Source: DAHVFK01 sp963755395 (lineage in GTDB: Bacteria; Pseudomonadota; Gammaproteobacteria; Burkholderiales; SG8-39). From it: a stretch of 64,000 nucleotides of DNA. Positions 16,232 to 25,423 of the stretch are shown one piece after another. The stretch's first letter is position 1; the number at the start of each line of letters is the position of its first letter. The DNA lies in contig CAVWJJ010000002.1 of the NCBI GenBank assembly GCA_963755395.1, forward strand, positions 1,240,001 through 1,304,000, written 5' to 3'. Below the pieces are notes generated by a model, which worked only from the letters and a program-made list of their open reading frames with translations, made no database searches and had not been told where the DNA came from. The position numbers were made by a program, and so were the translations under genes.

Positions 16232-16478
16232 TGTGCGCGGTCAGCGCCCGCAGCGAAGCGAAGATGCGTTCGTTGTCGGCGTCGTCGGAGCGCAGCTTGA
16301 AGCCGTATTTCTTGGAAACCGCGAGTGCGATTTCCAGCATGTCGATCGAGTCGAGCCCCAGGCCCTCGCCGAACAGCGGCGCGTCGGGATCGATCTCGTC
16401 GGGGCTGATCTCGAGATTGAGCGCCTGGACGATCAGCGCCGCCAGCTCGGACTCGAATGCGGTAGTCTGCATCTGCAT
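16209..16478 (-). CDS. Acyl carrier protein
   Basis: An 89-residue acyl carrier protein. Ser44 in GLGLDSIDMLE is the 4'-phosphopantetheine attachment site, and the surrounding acidic helix pattern is complete. It should carry the starter aryl group loaded by the adjoining AMP-ligase and the growing polyene. Start codons are ATG 16478 or ATG 16472. It is the first gene of the leftward unit ACP, ligase, dehydratase, acyltransferase, hydrolase. Only one ACP is present in the window, whereas characterised aryl-polyene loci have two; the other, like further missing pathway genes, may lie beyond the left edge. Confidence 0.9.
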   Translation of the reverse strand: MQMQTTAFESELAALIVQALNLEISPDEIDPDAPLFGEGLGLDSIDMLEIALAVSKKYGFKLRSDDADNERIFASLRALTAHIEKHRTK

Positions 16479-16539
16479 CTATTGCTTGTAGGTATATTAA
16501 CGGTCTCGCCCTACAGTATAAATCCCCCCGGGAGAGAGG

Positions 16540-17895
16540 ATGAACGATAGATCGCACGTGGTCGAGCGTTTTGCCGCCTTCGCGGAGACATTCCGCGCCC
16601 GGCCGCTCCCGCCCGAAGTCCTGCACCACGCCAAGCGCGCGGTGATCGACTGGCACGCCGCGCTCTACCCGGGCGCCGTGATGGCGCCGGCGACGCTGCT
16701 CGAGCGCGCGCTGGCGGAGGAGCTCGACCGGGGCCGGGCGCGCCTCGCGCTCGGACGGCGCGGCGGGGTGCGCGCGGCGGCGCTGATCAACGGCGCCGCC
16801 GCGCATACCGCCGAGGTCGACGACATCTTCCGCGACGGCATCTACCACCCGGGCGCGCCGACGATCGCCGCTGCGCTCGCGCTGGCGCAGGGCGAGGGTG
16901 CCTCGGGCGAGGCTTTCCTGCGCGCGGTGGTCGTGGGCTACGAGATCTCGACCCGCATCGGCGCGGCGATGGGCCGCGCGCACTACCGCTACTGGCATAA
17001 CACCGGCACCATCGGCTGCTTCGGCGCTTGCGCCGCAGCGGCGGAGCTGCTCGGCCTGGATCGGGCGCGCTTCGCGCACGCGCTGGCGACGGTCGCCACC
17101 TTTTCGGCTGCGCTGCAGCAGGCGATGCGCGGCGATTCGATGTCCAAGCCGCTGCACGCCGGCAACGCGGCGCAGGCCGGCCTGACCGCCGCGCTCGCCG
17201 CAAAGGAGGGCGTGACCGGGTCCCTGGACGTGCTCGAAGGCGAGGCGGGTTACGGGCGTGCCATGGGCTACGACGGCTCCCCCGTGGGGCCCGACTGGGA
17301 CAAGGCGCTCGCCACGCTGGGGCGCGAGTTCCACGTCACGCGCATGACGTTCAAGAACCACACCTGCTGCGGCCACAGCTTCGCCGCGATCGACGGCGCG
17401 CTCGCGCTCAAGGCGAAGATGGGAATCGAAGCGCGCGACATCGAGCGGGTGCGGGTGGGCACCTACAAGGCGGCGCTCGACGTGGCCGGCATCGAGCAGC
17501 CGAACACGGCGGCAGAGGGGCGCTTCTCGCTCAAGTACGTGGTCGCCACCGCGCTGACCAGCGGCAGCGTTCGCTTCGCCGCGTTCGAGCCCGAGCGGCT
17601 CGCGGATCCGGCGACGCGCGCGCTGATGCAGAGAATCGAAGTCTCGCTCGACCCCGAGCTCGACGCGGCGTTCCCGCGCCAGCGCGCGGCGCGGGTGGCG
17701 ATCGACGCCGCCGGCGGGCGACGCGCCGAGTGGCTGCAGCCGACGCGCATCGGCGACCCCGACGCGCCGCTCTCGGACCGGCAGCTCGAGGACAAGTACC
17801 TCGAGCTCGCCGGCCCGGTATTGGGCGAGGCGCCGGCGCGCAAGCTGCTGGCGCGGCTCTGGGCGCTCGAGTCCGCGCCCGACCTGGGCCGATGA
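16540..17895 (+). CDS. MmgE/PrpD-family dehydratase-like protein
   Basis: A 451-residue member of the 2-methylcitrate dehydratase/immune-responsive-gene family, with the all-helical N-terminal domain (residues about 1-260) and the C-terminal lid. Family features are AHTAEVDDIFRDGIYHPGAP, MSKPLHAGNAAQAGL and TFKNHTCCGHSF. Members act on hydroxy-tricarboxylic or related acids, so methylcitrate dehydration is only one option. The start ATG 16540 follows a strong GGAGAGAGG ribosome-binding site. It leads an operon with an acyl-CoA synthetase and a CoA-transferase, each overlapping by 4 bases, suggesting catabolism of a branched or dicarboxylic acid through CoA esters. Confidence 0.88.
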   Translation: MNDRSHVVERFAAFAETFRARPLPPEVLHHAKRAVIDWHAALYPGAVMAPATLLERALAEELDRGRARLALGRRGGVRAAALINGAAAHTAEVDDIFRDGIYHPGAPTIAAALALAQGEGASGEAFLRAVVVGYEISTRIGAAMGRAHYRYWHNTGTIGCFGACAAAAELLGLDRARFAHALATVATFSAALQQAMRGDSMSKPLHAGNAAQAGLTAALAAKEGVTGSLDVLEGEAGYGRAMGYDGSPVGPDWDKALATLGREFHVTRMTFKNHTCCGHSFAAIDGALALKAKMGIEARDIERVRVGTYKAALDVAGIEQPNTAAEGRFSLKYVVATALTSGSVRFAAFEPERLADPATRALMQRIEVSLDPELDAAFPRQRAARVAIDAAGGRRAEWLQPTRIGDPDAPLSDRQLEDKYLELAGPVLGEAPARKLLARLWALESAPDLGR

Positions 17896-19877
17896 CGAGC
17901 CTGGCGCAGGCGCTGTTCGCGCCGCGCGCAGTGGCGCTCATCGGCGCCTCGGGCGATGCGACGAAGAACACCGCGCGGCCGCAGCGCTTTCTTGCCAAGC
18001 ACGGCTACGCCGGCGGCGTGCTGCCGATCAATCCGACCCGCGCCGAGGTGCTGGGGAAGAAAGCCTACCGTAGCGTGGCCGACGCCCCGCAGCCGGTGGA
18101 CCACGCCTTCATCATGATCCCCGAAGTGGAGCAGGCGCTCGAGGACTGCGGCCGGCACGGGGTCGCGGTGGCGAGCATCTTCAGCGACGGCTTCGCCGAC
18201 GTCGGGCCCGAGGGCGCGGCGCGCCAGGCGCGGCTCGCCACGCGCGCGAAGGCGCTCGGCGTGCGGCTGCTGGGGCCGAACAGCATGGGCGTGATCGACA
18301 TCCCGGGGCGGCTCGCGCTGACGGTCAACGCGGTGCTGGAAATGGACGCGCTGCCCGCAGGCGGCACCAGCATCGTGTCGCAGAGCGGCACCATGCTCGG
18401 CACCGTGCTCTCGCGCGGCGCGGCGCGCGGCCTGGGCTTTTGCAAGCTGGTGTCGGTCGGCAACGAGGCCGACCTCGGCGTGGGCGAGCTGGTCGAGCTG
18501 CTCGCCGACGACGCCGAGACGCGCGTGATCCTGCTCTTCCTCGAGACCGTGCGCGACGCCGAGCGGCTCGCGCGCGCGGCGCGCCGCGCGCAAGCCGCGC
18601 GCAAGCCGGTGGTGGCCTACAAGCTCGGCCGCTCGGCGCTCGGCGAGCGCCTGGCGCGCTCGCACACCGGCGCGCTCGCGGGCAGCGACGCGGCGCTCGA
18701 CGCCTACTTCCGCGACTGCGGCATTCTGCGCGTGGACATGCTCGAGACGCTGATCGAGATCGCGCCCTTGGTTGCGGGGCGAGCGCCGCCGCAGCTGGAG
18801 CCTGGACGGTCGCCACGCGTCGCGGTGGTGACCACCACCGGCGGCGGCGCGGCGAGCGTGGTCGACCGGCTGGGCCTGCACGGCATCGAGACCGTCGCGC
18901 CCGGCAGCGATGCGCCGATTATCGACCTCACCATGGCCGGCACGTCGGCCCAGTACGCCTCGACGCTCGCGTCGCTGCTTGCCTCGCCCGAGTGCGACGC
19001 GGTGCTAGCGGTGGTCGGCTCGTCGGCGATGTTCCATCCGCAGCACGCGGTCGAGCCGATCCTCAAGGCGCCGCGCTCGGCGAAGCCCCTGGCCGCCTTT
19101 CTCACCCCGCACGCCGAGCAGTCGCTCGCGCTGCTCGCGCGCGCCGAAGTGCCTGCCTTCCGCACCCCGGAAGCCTGCGCGGATGCGTTTCGGGCCTATT
19201 TCGCGTGGCGTGCGCCGAGGGATTGCGCAGTTGGTGAAGAATTGAATCTGAGCATCGAGCCGGGAAGATTCGACGAGAAGCAGGCGCTCGATCTGTTCGC
19301 CTCGCTCGGTATCGAAACGGCGCAGTCGCAGGCGGCCCACGCACCGCGCTTCGCGCACAGCGTTCCGTATCCGGTGGCGGCGAAGATCCTTTCGGCCGAA
19401 ATCGCGCACAAGACCGAAGCCGGAGGTGTGATGCTGGGAATTGCGAATCGCGAAGAGTTCGATTTGAAGGCCAAGAAACTATCCAAGTTGGGAAATTCCA
19501 TCTTGGTTCAGAAGATGGAGTCCGGCCTTGCCGAAGCGATCATCGGCTATCGCGACGATCCGCTGGTCGGGCCGCTCGCGCTGGTCGGCGCCGGAGGCGT
19601 CATGGCCGAGATCTACCAGGACGTGGTGCTCGCGCTCGCGCCGGTGAGCGTCGAGCAGGCCGAGGAGATGATCGCGCGCGTCAAGGGCTTTGCCGTGCTG
19701 CGCGGCTACCGCGGGTTGCCGCGCGGCGACCTGCGCGCGCTGGCCGAGGCGCTCGCGGCGCTGTCGCGCCTGGCGCTCGTTGCGGGCCGGCCGGTGGCCG
19801 AAGCCGAGATCAACCCGATGATCGTCAAGCACGAAGGCGTGGTTGCGGTCGACGGGCTGGTCGCCTTGAAGGAATGA
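17892..19877 (+). CDS. NDP-forming acyl-CoA synthetase (acetate--CoA ligase family)
   Basis: A 661-residue ligase that makes an acyl-CoA through an acyl-phosphate and a phosphohistidine. Domain order is a CoA-binding Rossmann domain (residues 1-125, ALIGASGD), succinyl-CoA-ligase flavodoxin-like domains (VSQSGTMLGT; histidine in ARSHTGALAGSD) and a C-terminal ATP-grasp domain from about residue 450 (PVAAKILSAEIAHKTEAGGV). The start ATG overlaps the upstream stop. The neighbours, PrpD-like and class III CoA-transferase, suggest that an organic acid is activated here and then passed on, but the substrate cannot be read from sequence. Confidence 0.88.
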   Translation: MTSLAQALFAPRAVALIGASGDATKNTARPQRFLAKHGYAGGVLPINPTRAEVLGKKAYRSVADAPQPVDHAFIMIPEVEQALEDCGRHGVAVASIFSDGFADVGPEGAARQARLATRAKALGVRLLGPNSMGVIDIPGRLALTVNAVLEMDALPAGGTSIVSQSGTMLGTVLSRGAARGLGFCKLVSVGNEADLGVGELVELLADDAETRVILLFLETVRDAERLARAARRAQAARKPVVAYKLGRSALGERLARSHTGALAGSDAALDAYFRDCGILRVDMLETLIEIAPLVAGRAPPQLEPGRSPRVAVVTTTGGGAASVVDRLGLHGIETVAPGSDAPIIDLTMAGTSAQYASTLASLLASPECDAVLAVVGSSAMFHPQHAVEPILKAPRSAKPLAAFLTPHAEQSLALLARAEVPAFRTPEACADAFRAYFAWRAPRDCAVGEELNLSIEPGRFDEKQALDLFASLGIETAQSQAAHAPRFAHSVPYPVAAKILSAEIAHKTEAGGVMLGIANREEFDLKAKKLSKLGNSILVQKMESGLAEAIIGYRDDPLVGPLALVGAGGVMAEIYQDVVLALAPVSVEQAEEMIARVKGFAVLRGYRGLPRGDLRALAEALAALSRLALVAGRPVAEAEINPMIVKHEGVVAVDGLVALKE

Positions 19878-21256
19878 TCATGCCGCTCGATGCCCTGGCA
19901 CAGATACTCCGGGCCGCCGGCGCGGGCGCGCTGCAAGGGAAACAGCTCGACATTCGAGGTGCCGATCCGGTGTTCAAGACGCGCTACCGCGTCGGCACCG
20001 CGGGCGCGGCGGCGCTCGCGGCGCTTGGGCTCGCGGCGGCGCGATTGTGGCAGGCGCGCGGCGGGCGCGCGCAATCGATCTCGATCGACGTCGCGGCCGC
20101 CGCCGCGTCGCTGCGCAGCGCCACTTACCTGCGCGTGAACGGCAAGAGCGCGAAGGAAGCCTGGGCGCCGCTGAGCGGGTTTTACCCGGTGCGCGACGGC
20201 TGGATCCGCTTTCATTGCAACTTTCCCGCGCACCGCGACGCCGCCTACGCCGTGCTTGGCGTGGCGCAGGAGCGCGCGGCGGGCGAGGCCGCGAGCGCCG
20301 GCTGGGCGGGCGCGGCGCTCGAGGACGCGATCCACGCCGCGGGCGGCTGCGCCGGCTACGTGCGCAGCAGCGCGGACTGGGCGCGCCACCCGCAGGCACA
20401 GGCGGTCGCGGTGCAGCCGCTGATCGAGATCGAGCGGATCGGCGACGCGCCGCCCGAGCCGCTGCCCGACGCGCCGCGCCCGCTCTCGGGCGTGCGGGTG
20501 CTCGACCTCACGCGCGTACTGGCGGGCCCGACCTGCGCCAGGAGCCTGGCCGAGCACGGCGCCGACGTGCTGAAGATCAGCGCCGCGCACCTGGCCGACT
20601 CGGGCGCGGTCGAGCTCGATACCGGCATCGGCAAGCTCTCGGCGCGGCTGGACTTGAGGCAAGCGGACGATCTGCGCGCGTTGCGCGAACTGGCGCGGCA
20701 GGGAGACGTGTTTTCGCAGTCTTATCGTCCGGGCGCGCTCGCCGCGCGCGGCCTCTCGCCCGAGGCGCTGGCGCGGCTGCGGCCGGGGATCGTGTGCGTG
20801 TCGCTCAGCGCCTGGGGCGCGAGCGGTCCGTGGCACAGGCGGCGCGGGTTCGACAGCATCGTGCAATCGGTCAGCGGCATGGCGCAGGCTTCAGCCGGCG
20901 CCGACGGCAAGCCGCGCCTGCTGCCGGTGTCGGCGATCGACTACGTGAGCGGCGACCTGATGGCGTTCGGCGCGATGCTCGCGCTGGAGCGCCGCGCGCG
21001 CGAAGGCGGCAGCTGGCTGGTGCGCGTCGCGCTGGCGCGGGTGGGCAAGTGGATCGCCGACCTGGGGCAGGCCGCGCCGGGCGGAGCGGACGAGCTGCCG
21101 GAAGAAAGCTTGAAAGAACTACTCGTGGATACCGACGCACCCGACGGGCGCATCACTCACCTGCGTCCGGCGCTCGGGATGTCGGCGACGCCGCCGCGCT
21201 GGGAGCGGCCGCCTGTGCCGCTCGGCTATCATCCGCCGGCCTGGCCCGCCCGCTGA
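19874..21256 (+). CDS. CaiB/BaiF-family (class III) CoA-transferase
   Basis: A 460-residue protein with the class III CoA-transferase signature in its second half (PLSGVRVLDLTRVLAGPTCA, then GVDVLK-like GADVLKIS). Typical family segments VCVSLSAWGASGPW and GFDSIVQSVSGMAQA follow, and the Asp in AIDYVSGD probably forms the acyl anhydride. The first 190 residues, before the usual start of the domain, look like a degenerate first half, so it resembles the longer two-domain CoA-transferases. It should exchange CoA between two carboxylic acids in the preceding pathway. Its 3' end overlaps the convergent DUF1847 gene by 104 bases. Confidence 0.85.
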   Translation: MIMPLDALAQILRAAGAGALQGKQLDIRGADPVFKTRYRVGTAGAAALAALGLAAARLWQARGGRAQSISIDVAAAAASLRSATYLRVNGKSAKEAWAPLSGFYPVRDGWIRFHCNFPAHRDAAYAVLGVAQERAAGEAASAGWAGAALEDAIHAAGGCAGYVRSSADWARHPQAQAVAVQPLIEIERIGDAPPEPLPDAPRPLSGVRVLDLTRVLAGPTCARSLAEHGADVLKISAAHLADSGAVELDTGIGKLSARLDLRQADDLRALRELARQGDVFSQSYRPGALAARGLSPEALARLRPGIVCVSLSAWGASGPWHRRRGFDSIVQSVSGMAQASAGADGKPRLLPVSAIDYVSGDLMAFGAMLALERRAREGGSWLVRVALARVGKWIADLGQAAPGGADELPEESLKELLVDTDAPDGRITHLRPALGMSATPPRWERPPVPLGYHPPAWPAR

Positions 21257-21935
21257 CCGGCTTGGTCGGAAGCCTGGGTGGCTTGTCCGGGCCCCACACG
21301 CGGCTGTAGTAGGTGTCGGCGAGCTGCAGCGCGCCGACCGGGTTGTGCGCCAGCACCCGGTCCTTGGTCACGAGCGTGGTGACCAGTCCCTGCGAGTGGC
21401 GGATGAACAGGCTGTCGTGCCCCACGCACAGGCCGACGATGACGTTCAGCTCGCAGCCGGCGCGGTTGAGCAGCTCGGCCTGCGAGAGCGGGTTGCAGAT
21501 CGCCTCGAAGCTGCCGGGGCGGATCTTCTCCTCGTCCTTCAAGCCGATCTCCTCCTTCGGCACGCCGCCGTTCTTGCACGCGACCGAGGCGACCTCGAGC
21601 CCGTGGCTCTCGAGAATGGCGCTGAATACGCGCGCCAGGTCGACGAAGCTGATGCAGGTGGCGATGCCCACGCGCTTGAAGCCCATGCGCTTGGCGAACT
21701 GGCAGATCTCCTCGACCCGGGTCCACTTGCAGTAGCCCTCGCTTTCGACCACCGCCGAGACCTTGGCCACGCGCTCGAGGAACGGATCGCTGCGGTACGC
21801 GTCCGCCTCGAGGATGCCGTCGGCGTCCATTTTGGACGGGCAGTAGCCCGGCCCGCGCAGGTCGCCTTCGCCCACGCGGCAGGCGCGAACCGTGCTCGGG
21901 CAGTACGCACAGCCGGGGGTTTCGTAGGCGGTCAT
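21153..21935 (-). CDS. DUF1847 cysteine-rich metal-binding protein
   Basis: A 260-residue protein matching the uncharacterised DUF1847 family. It is cysteine-rich at the N-terminus (CAYCPS, RACR, GYCPSKMD), then GYCKWTRVEEICQFAK, GIATCISFVDLAR and ACKNGG, and later VGLCVGHDSLFIRHSQ. The spaced cysteines suggest a metal or Fe-S site, and a link to anaerobic or redox metabolism is often assumed but unproven. The last 35 residues are an Ala/Ser/Pro tail read antisense to the CoA-transferase gene, so the conserved protein probably ends near 21260. It follows the DUF748 gene with a 4-base overlap. Confidence 0.82.
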   Translation of the reverse strand: MTAYETPGCAYCPSTVRACRVGEGDLRGPGYCPSKMDADGILEADAYRSDPFLERVAKVSAVVESEGYCKWTRVEEICQFAKRMGFKRVGIATCISFVDLARVFSAILESHGLEVASVACKNGGVPKEEIGLKDEEKIRPGSFEAICNPLSQAELLNRAGCELNVIVGLCVGHDSLFIRHSQGLVTTLVTKDRVLAHNPVGALQLADTYYSRVWGPDKPPRLPTKPVSGRARPADDSRAAQAAAPSAAASPTSRAPDAGE

Positions 21936-24900
21936 GGCTTGGCTCCCAGTACGTCAAGGCGAAGTTTCGTTTCAACCGTGTTCTGCGGCGCCTCGCCGGT
22001 CGCCTCGGTCTTGCCGAGCGCGACCCGCGCGGGGTCGATGCCGGCATCCTTGACCATGGCCTGCGCCACGGCGGCCGCACGCTGCCGGCCAAGCGCCTGA
22101 AGCTCGGCCTCGGGCAGCGGCTGCAGCTCGATCAGACGCCGGTAGAGCGCCTGGTAGAACTCGCGGTCGTCGCTGCCCTTGCCGAACAGCGCGAGCGCGG
22201 CATTGACGCGGCTCGCCTTGCGCCCGGCCTTTTTCTCGAACTCCGCCGCGAACTGCGCCACGGCGTCCTTGCCCGCGCGCGCGGTCATCAATTTCTCCAG
22301 CGCGCGCTGCGTCCTGGCATTGTCGAACGCGACCGGGCCGGGCTCCTCGCCCGGCGCGAGCGTCACTTTCTGCTCGGCCGCCAGCTCGCGACGGACCTTC
22401 TCGCTGCGCAGCGCCTCGCCGTCCACGGCCGCCTGGTAGCGGCCGTCCACGAACACCTCGAGCTTGGGCCGCTGCTGCAAGGCCTGGGCGACCTTCTTCA
22501 GCTTGTCCAGCTCGGTCGGAAGGACGCGGGAGGAACCCGGATCGAAAGCGATGGCGTCGAGCTTGGTCGCGCCGCCGCCCAGCAATGCGCCCAGGGCCCG
22601 GAACGGCGCGGTGACGATGTTCTTGATCACCGTCGCGATCGCCTGCCAGATCAGGTGGCCGTAGCTGAACTTCGGGTTGTTCACGTCGCCGCTCACCGGC
22701 ACCGCGACGTCGATCCTTCCCTGCGAATCGGTCAGCAGCGCGATCGCCAGGTCGAGCGGCAGGTGCAGCGCGTTGGGCGCCTCGACGCGCTGGCCCAGGG
22801 TGAACTTGTCCAGCAGCAGCTTGTTGTTGCCCTCCAGCTTGCCGTCCTTGATCTTGTATTCCAGGTCGAGCGAAAGCCGGCCCGAGGCGATCTTGCGGCC
22901 CGCGAAGGTCGCGCTGTAGGGTGTCATCGGAGCCATCTCGACGTTGCGGAACACTGCGTGCAGGTCCATGTAGCGCTTGGGGGCGAACGGGCTCAGGGCG
23001 CCGTCGAGCCGCGCCAATCCGGTCTTGTCGACCCGCCCCTCGAGTTTCATTTGGGCGCGGCTCGCCGGGTCGGATGAGATGCCGGTGACCACGCCGCCGA
23101 ACTCGCCGACGCGCGCGGCGAACGGCAGCACAAGGCTCAAATCGGCGAAGTCGACCGTGCCGTCTTCCACCCGCACCCGTTCGACCGACACCGGAAAGCC
23201 GCCACCTGCGGCCGGGGCGGCAGCGGCGGAGGCGCCCTGTTTCTTGAACGCCGTGGCGAGGTTGACGCTGCGGTCCTTGAACACCGTGATCTTCGCGCCA
23301 GGCTGACGCAGGCGAATCTCGCTGATCGTCAATCGGTCCGGCGCAAGCCGGAACCGGACCCCGTTCGCCGAGAGCGACTTCCAGGACAGGAAGCGGTCCC
23401 CGCCCTGCGCTTCGTCGATTTCGAGCCCGGCGACGCCGAGTGCGCCGTCGGCGCGCAGCGTCGGGCCGGTTTTCTTCGCCTGGTACTTCAGGGTCGCGGA
23501 CGCGGAGACGCTGCCCGACTTGAGCGTCAGCGCCGCGTAGTGCGCCAGGACCGGCTGCAGCGGAACCAGGTTGAACCCCGTCAGCTTGAGCTGCGCGTCC
23601 GCGCCCGATCCGTCCGGCATGAAGCTGCCCGCCGCCTCGAGCTGTCCTCCCTGCGCCACCTTCAGCGCGGCCTCGAACGGAACCGGAGCGCGCAGGTCGT
23701 CGCTCAGGTTCTTCAGCGTCGCGGAAACGTCCGCCAGGTCGTAGCCGATGGCGGGCTCGAAGCCCCGGTCGGCGAGCGCGAGCTTGAATCCGCTCAGCTT
23801 GAACGTGCCGAGGCGGAAATGCCACGCGGAGCCGGTGCCTGTCGCGGGCCGGTCGGCGCGCTCGCCTGTACCCAATGACGCCAGGGGATCGATGTTGCCC
23901 TTCGCGTCGCGCGTCAGTTTCATGCCGCCGCCGCGCACGGCCAGCTCGCCCAACCCAATGTCGCGCTTGCCGGTGTCGATCGAGTTGCCCTCGAGCGTCA
24001 CGCTGTCGAGCGTCGCGAACGGGGTCTTGTCCACGGGCCGGGCCAGGGCGATCTCGTCCAGCTCGAGGTGAAGGTCGTTCGAGCTCACACGGGTACCGGC
24101 CGCGCCGATCTCGAGCTGCGCCTTGGCCTGCAACGCGACCTTGCCGACCTCAAGTGCAAGCGGCGTCGCCCGGCTCAGGTCGCTCACCTGGACGCCGACG
24201 TCGGTCACCCGCACCCCGTCGAGCCGGATGCGCCAGGGCTCGGCGGCCGCAGCCGGCCCGGCCGGCGCCGGCGCGCTCGCCGGCTTCACTTTCGGCACGG
24301 CGATCGCCTGCCAGTCGAGCGTGCCGTCGGCGGCGATGCTGGCCGCCACATGGCCATCGCTGATGGCCACCTTGGGCAGGTCGAGCTCGCGCCGCTGAAG
24401 GTCGAACCGAGCGCCGCTGACCTCGACATTGTGCAAGTCGAGCAGGGGCCGCTTCGCGCCGGGCAGGCGCAGCGACAGGTCGGCGAGCGACAGGTTCGCG
24501 TCGTCCAGCAGCAGCTGCGGCTTCCCGCCCGCGAGCAGGAAGCGATAGTGGGTGACGAGATCGAGGCTACCCTCCGGCAGGCCGAGCCGGACTTCGTTCT
24601 GCAGGAAGCGCCATACGTTCGCCGGCCTGAACTGCGTGATGCTCAAAACCCCCTCCGACGCGACCGGCCGCAGAGAGACTTCGCCGCGCCAGCGCACCGT
24701 GCCTCCGCCCGGGAGCAGCGCCTGAATCGAGTACGGGCCCTTGCGCTCCGGCAGCGTGGACACGTCGTCGAACTCGAGGTTGACCGGCGTCAGCGTCACG
24801 CTTGCCGGGGTGGGATCGGAGCGATCGGTGTAGCTCAGCCTGCCTTCGCTGAGCACGACGTGGCGCAGCACCATGCGCACCGGCGCTGCGTCCTCCTTCT

Positions 24901-25333
24901 TGGGCGCAGGCGGCTTGTCGCCGCGCGCGGCCTCGACCAAGCGCATCAGGTTCAGCTGCCCGTCCGGCAGGGTGACCAGGTTCAGATTGAGCGCGTCGAG
25001 GTCGACGTTCGCGAACACCCACGCCCAGCGCAGCAGGCTGACGGTCTCGAAATCGACGAACAGGCGCCGCACGCCCACGATCGGGGTTCCGTCGCTCTCC
25101 GCCAGGCGCAGGTCGTTGGCCTCGAACGTGAACAGAAACGGGTTGATCCTGACCTTGCCGATGCTCGCCTGGCGCTGCAGGGTGTCGCGGGCGTACTCGG
25201 GCACGTAGCGCTGCACCAGCCACGGCAACAGCAGGAACCCGAACAGCGCGTAAGCCGCGAGCAGCCCGGCGCCGATGTGGAACCACCGGTTGCGCAGGAT
25301 ACGGGTCAGGGTCTGTTTCATCTTGATGAGCAC
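21932..25333 (-). CDS. DUF748/AsmA-like envelope protein
   Basis: A very large protein (1133 residues) anchored by one N-terminal helix (WFHIGAGLLAAYALFGFLLL), with the rest predicted in the periplasm. It has long beta-rich AsmA/DUF748-type repeats such as INPFLFTFEANDLRLAESDG and a C-terminal block (IAFDPGSSRVLPTELDKLKK) that looks like an OmpA-type or SurA-like peptide. AsmA-like proteins are thought to bridge the membranes and move phospholipids; that role here is inference. The start is either GTG 25333 or ATG 25321. It is divergent from the acyl-CoA dehydrogenase gene and co-transcribed with the DUF1847 gene. Confidence 0.85.
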   Translation of the reverse strand: MLIKMKQTLTRILRNRWFHIGAGLLAAYALFGFLLLPWLVQRYVPEYARDTLQRQASIGKVRINPFLFTFEANDLRLAESDGTPIVGVRRLFVDFETVSLLRWAWVFANVDLDALNLNLVTLPDGQLNLMRLVEAARGDKPPAPKKEDAAPVRMVLRHVVLSEGRLSYTDRSDPTPASVTLTPVNLEFDDVSTLPERKGPYSIQALLPGGGTVRWRGEVSLRPVASEGVLSITQFRPANVWRFLQNEVRLGLPEGSLDLVTHYRFLLAGGKPQLLLDDANLSLADLSLRLPGAKRPLLDLHNVEVSGARFDLQRRELDLPKVAISDGHVAASIAADGTLDWQAIAVPKVKPASAPAPAGPAAAAEPWRIRLDGVRVTDVGVQVSDLSRATPLALEVGKVALQAKAQLEIGAAGTRVSSNDLHLELDEIALARPVDKTPFATLDSVTLEGNSIDTGKRDIGLGELAVRGGGMKLTRDAKGNIDPLASLGTGERADRPATGTGSAWHFRLGTFKLSGFKLALADRGFEPAIGYDLADVSATLKNLSDDLRAPVPFEAALKVAQGGQLEAAGSFMPDGSGADAQLKLTGFNLVPLQPVLAHYAALTLKSGSVSASATLKYQAKKTGPTLRADGALGVAGLEIDEAQGGDRFLSWKSLSANGVRFRLAPDRLTISEIRLRQPGAKITVFKDRSVNLATAFKKQGASAAAAPAAGGGFPVSVERVRVEDGTVDFADLSLVLPFAARVGEFGGVVTGISSDPASRAQMKLEGRVDKTGLARLDGALSPFAPKRYMDLHAVFRNVEMAPMTPYSATFAGRKIASGRLSLDLEYKIKDGKLEGNNKLLLDKFTLGQRVEAPNALHLPLDLAIALLTDSQGRIDVAVPVSGDVNNPKFSYGHLIWQAIATVIKNIVTAPFRALGALLGGGATKLDAIAFDPGSSRVLPTELDKLKKVAQALQQRPKLEVFVDGRYQAAVDGEALRSEKVRRELAAEQKVTLAPGEEPGPVAFDNARTQRALEKLMTARAGKDAVAQFAAEFEKKAGRKASRVNAALALFGKGSDDREFYQALYRRLIELQPLPEAELQALGRQRAAAVAQAMVKDAGIDPARVALGKTEATGEAPQNTVETKLRLDVLGAKP

Positions 25334-25423
25334 TGAAACGCTACGCTCTTGCGCGAAACGCTCAATTGACGTGGCTCAAACCCGACGCCGGAAAGGTACC
25401 ATGCGGGCCGGGGAGCGCACGTC

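Noticed and set aside
17463..18881. 472-codon open frame on the - strand
   Set aside because: Opposite the PrpD and acyl-CoA synthetase genes, whose motifs are intact; composition is that of an antisense shadow.
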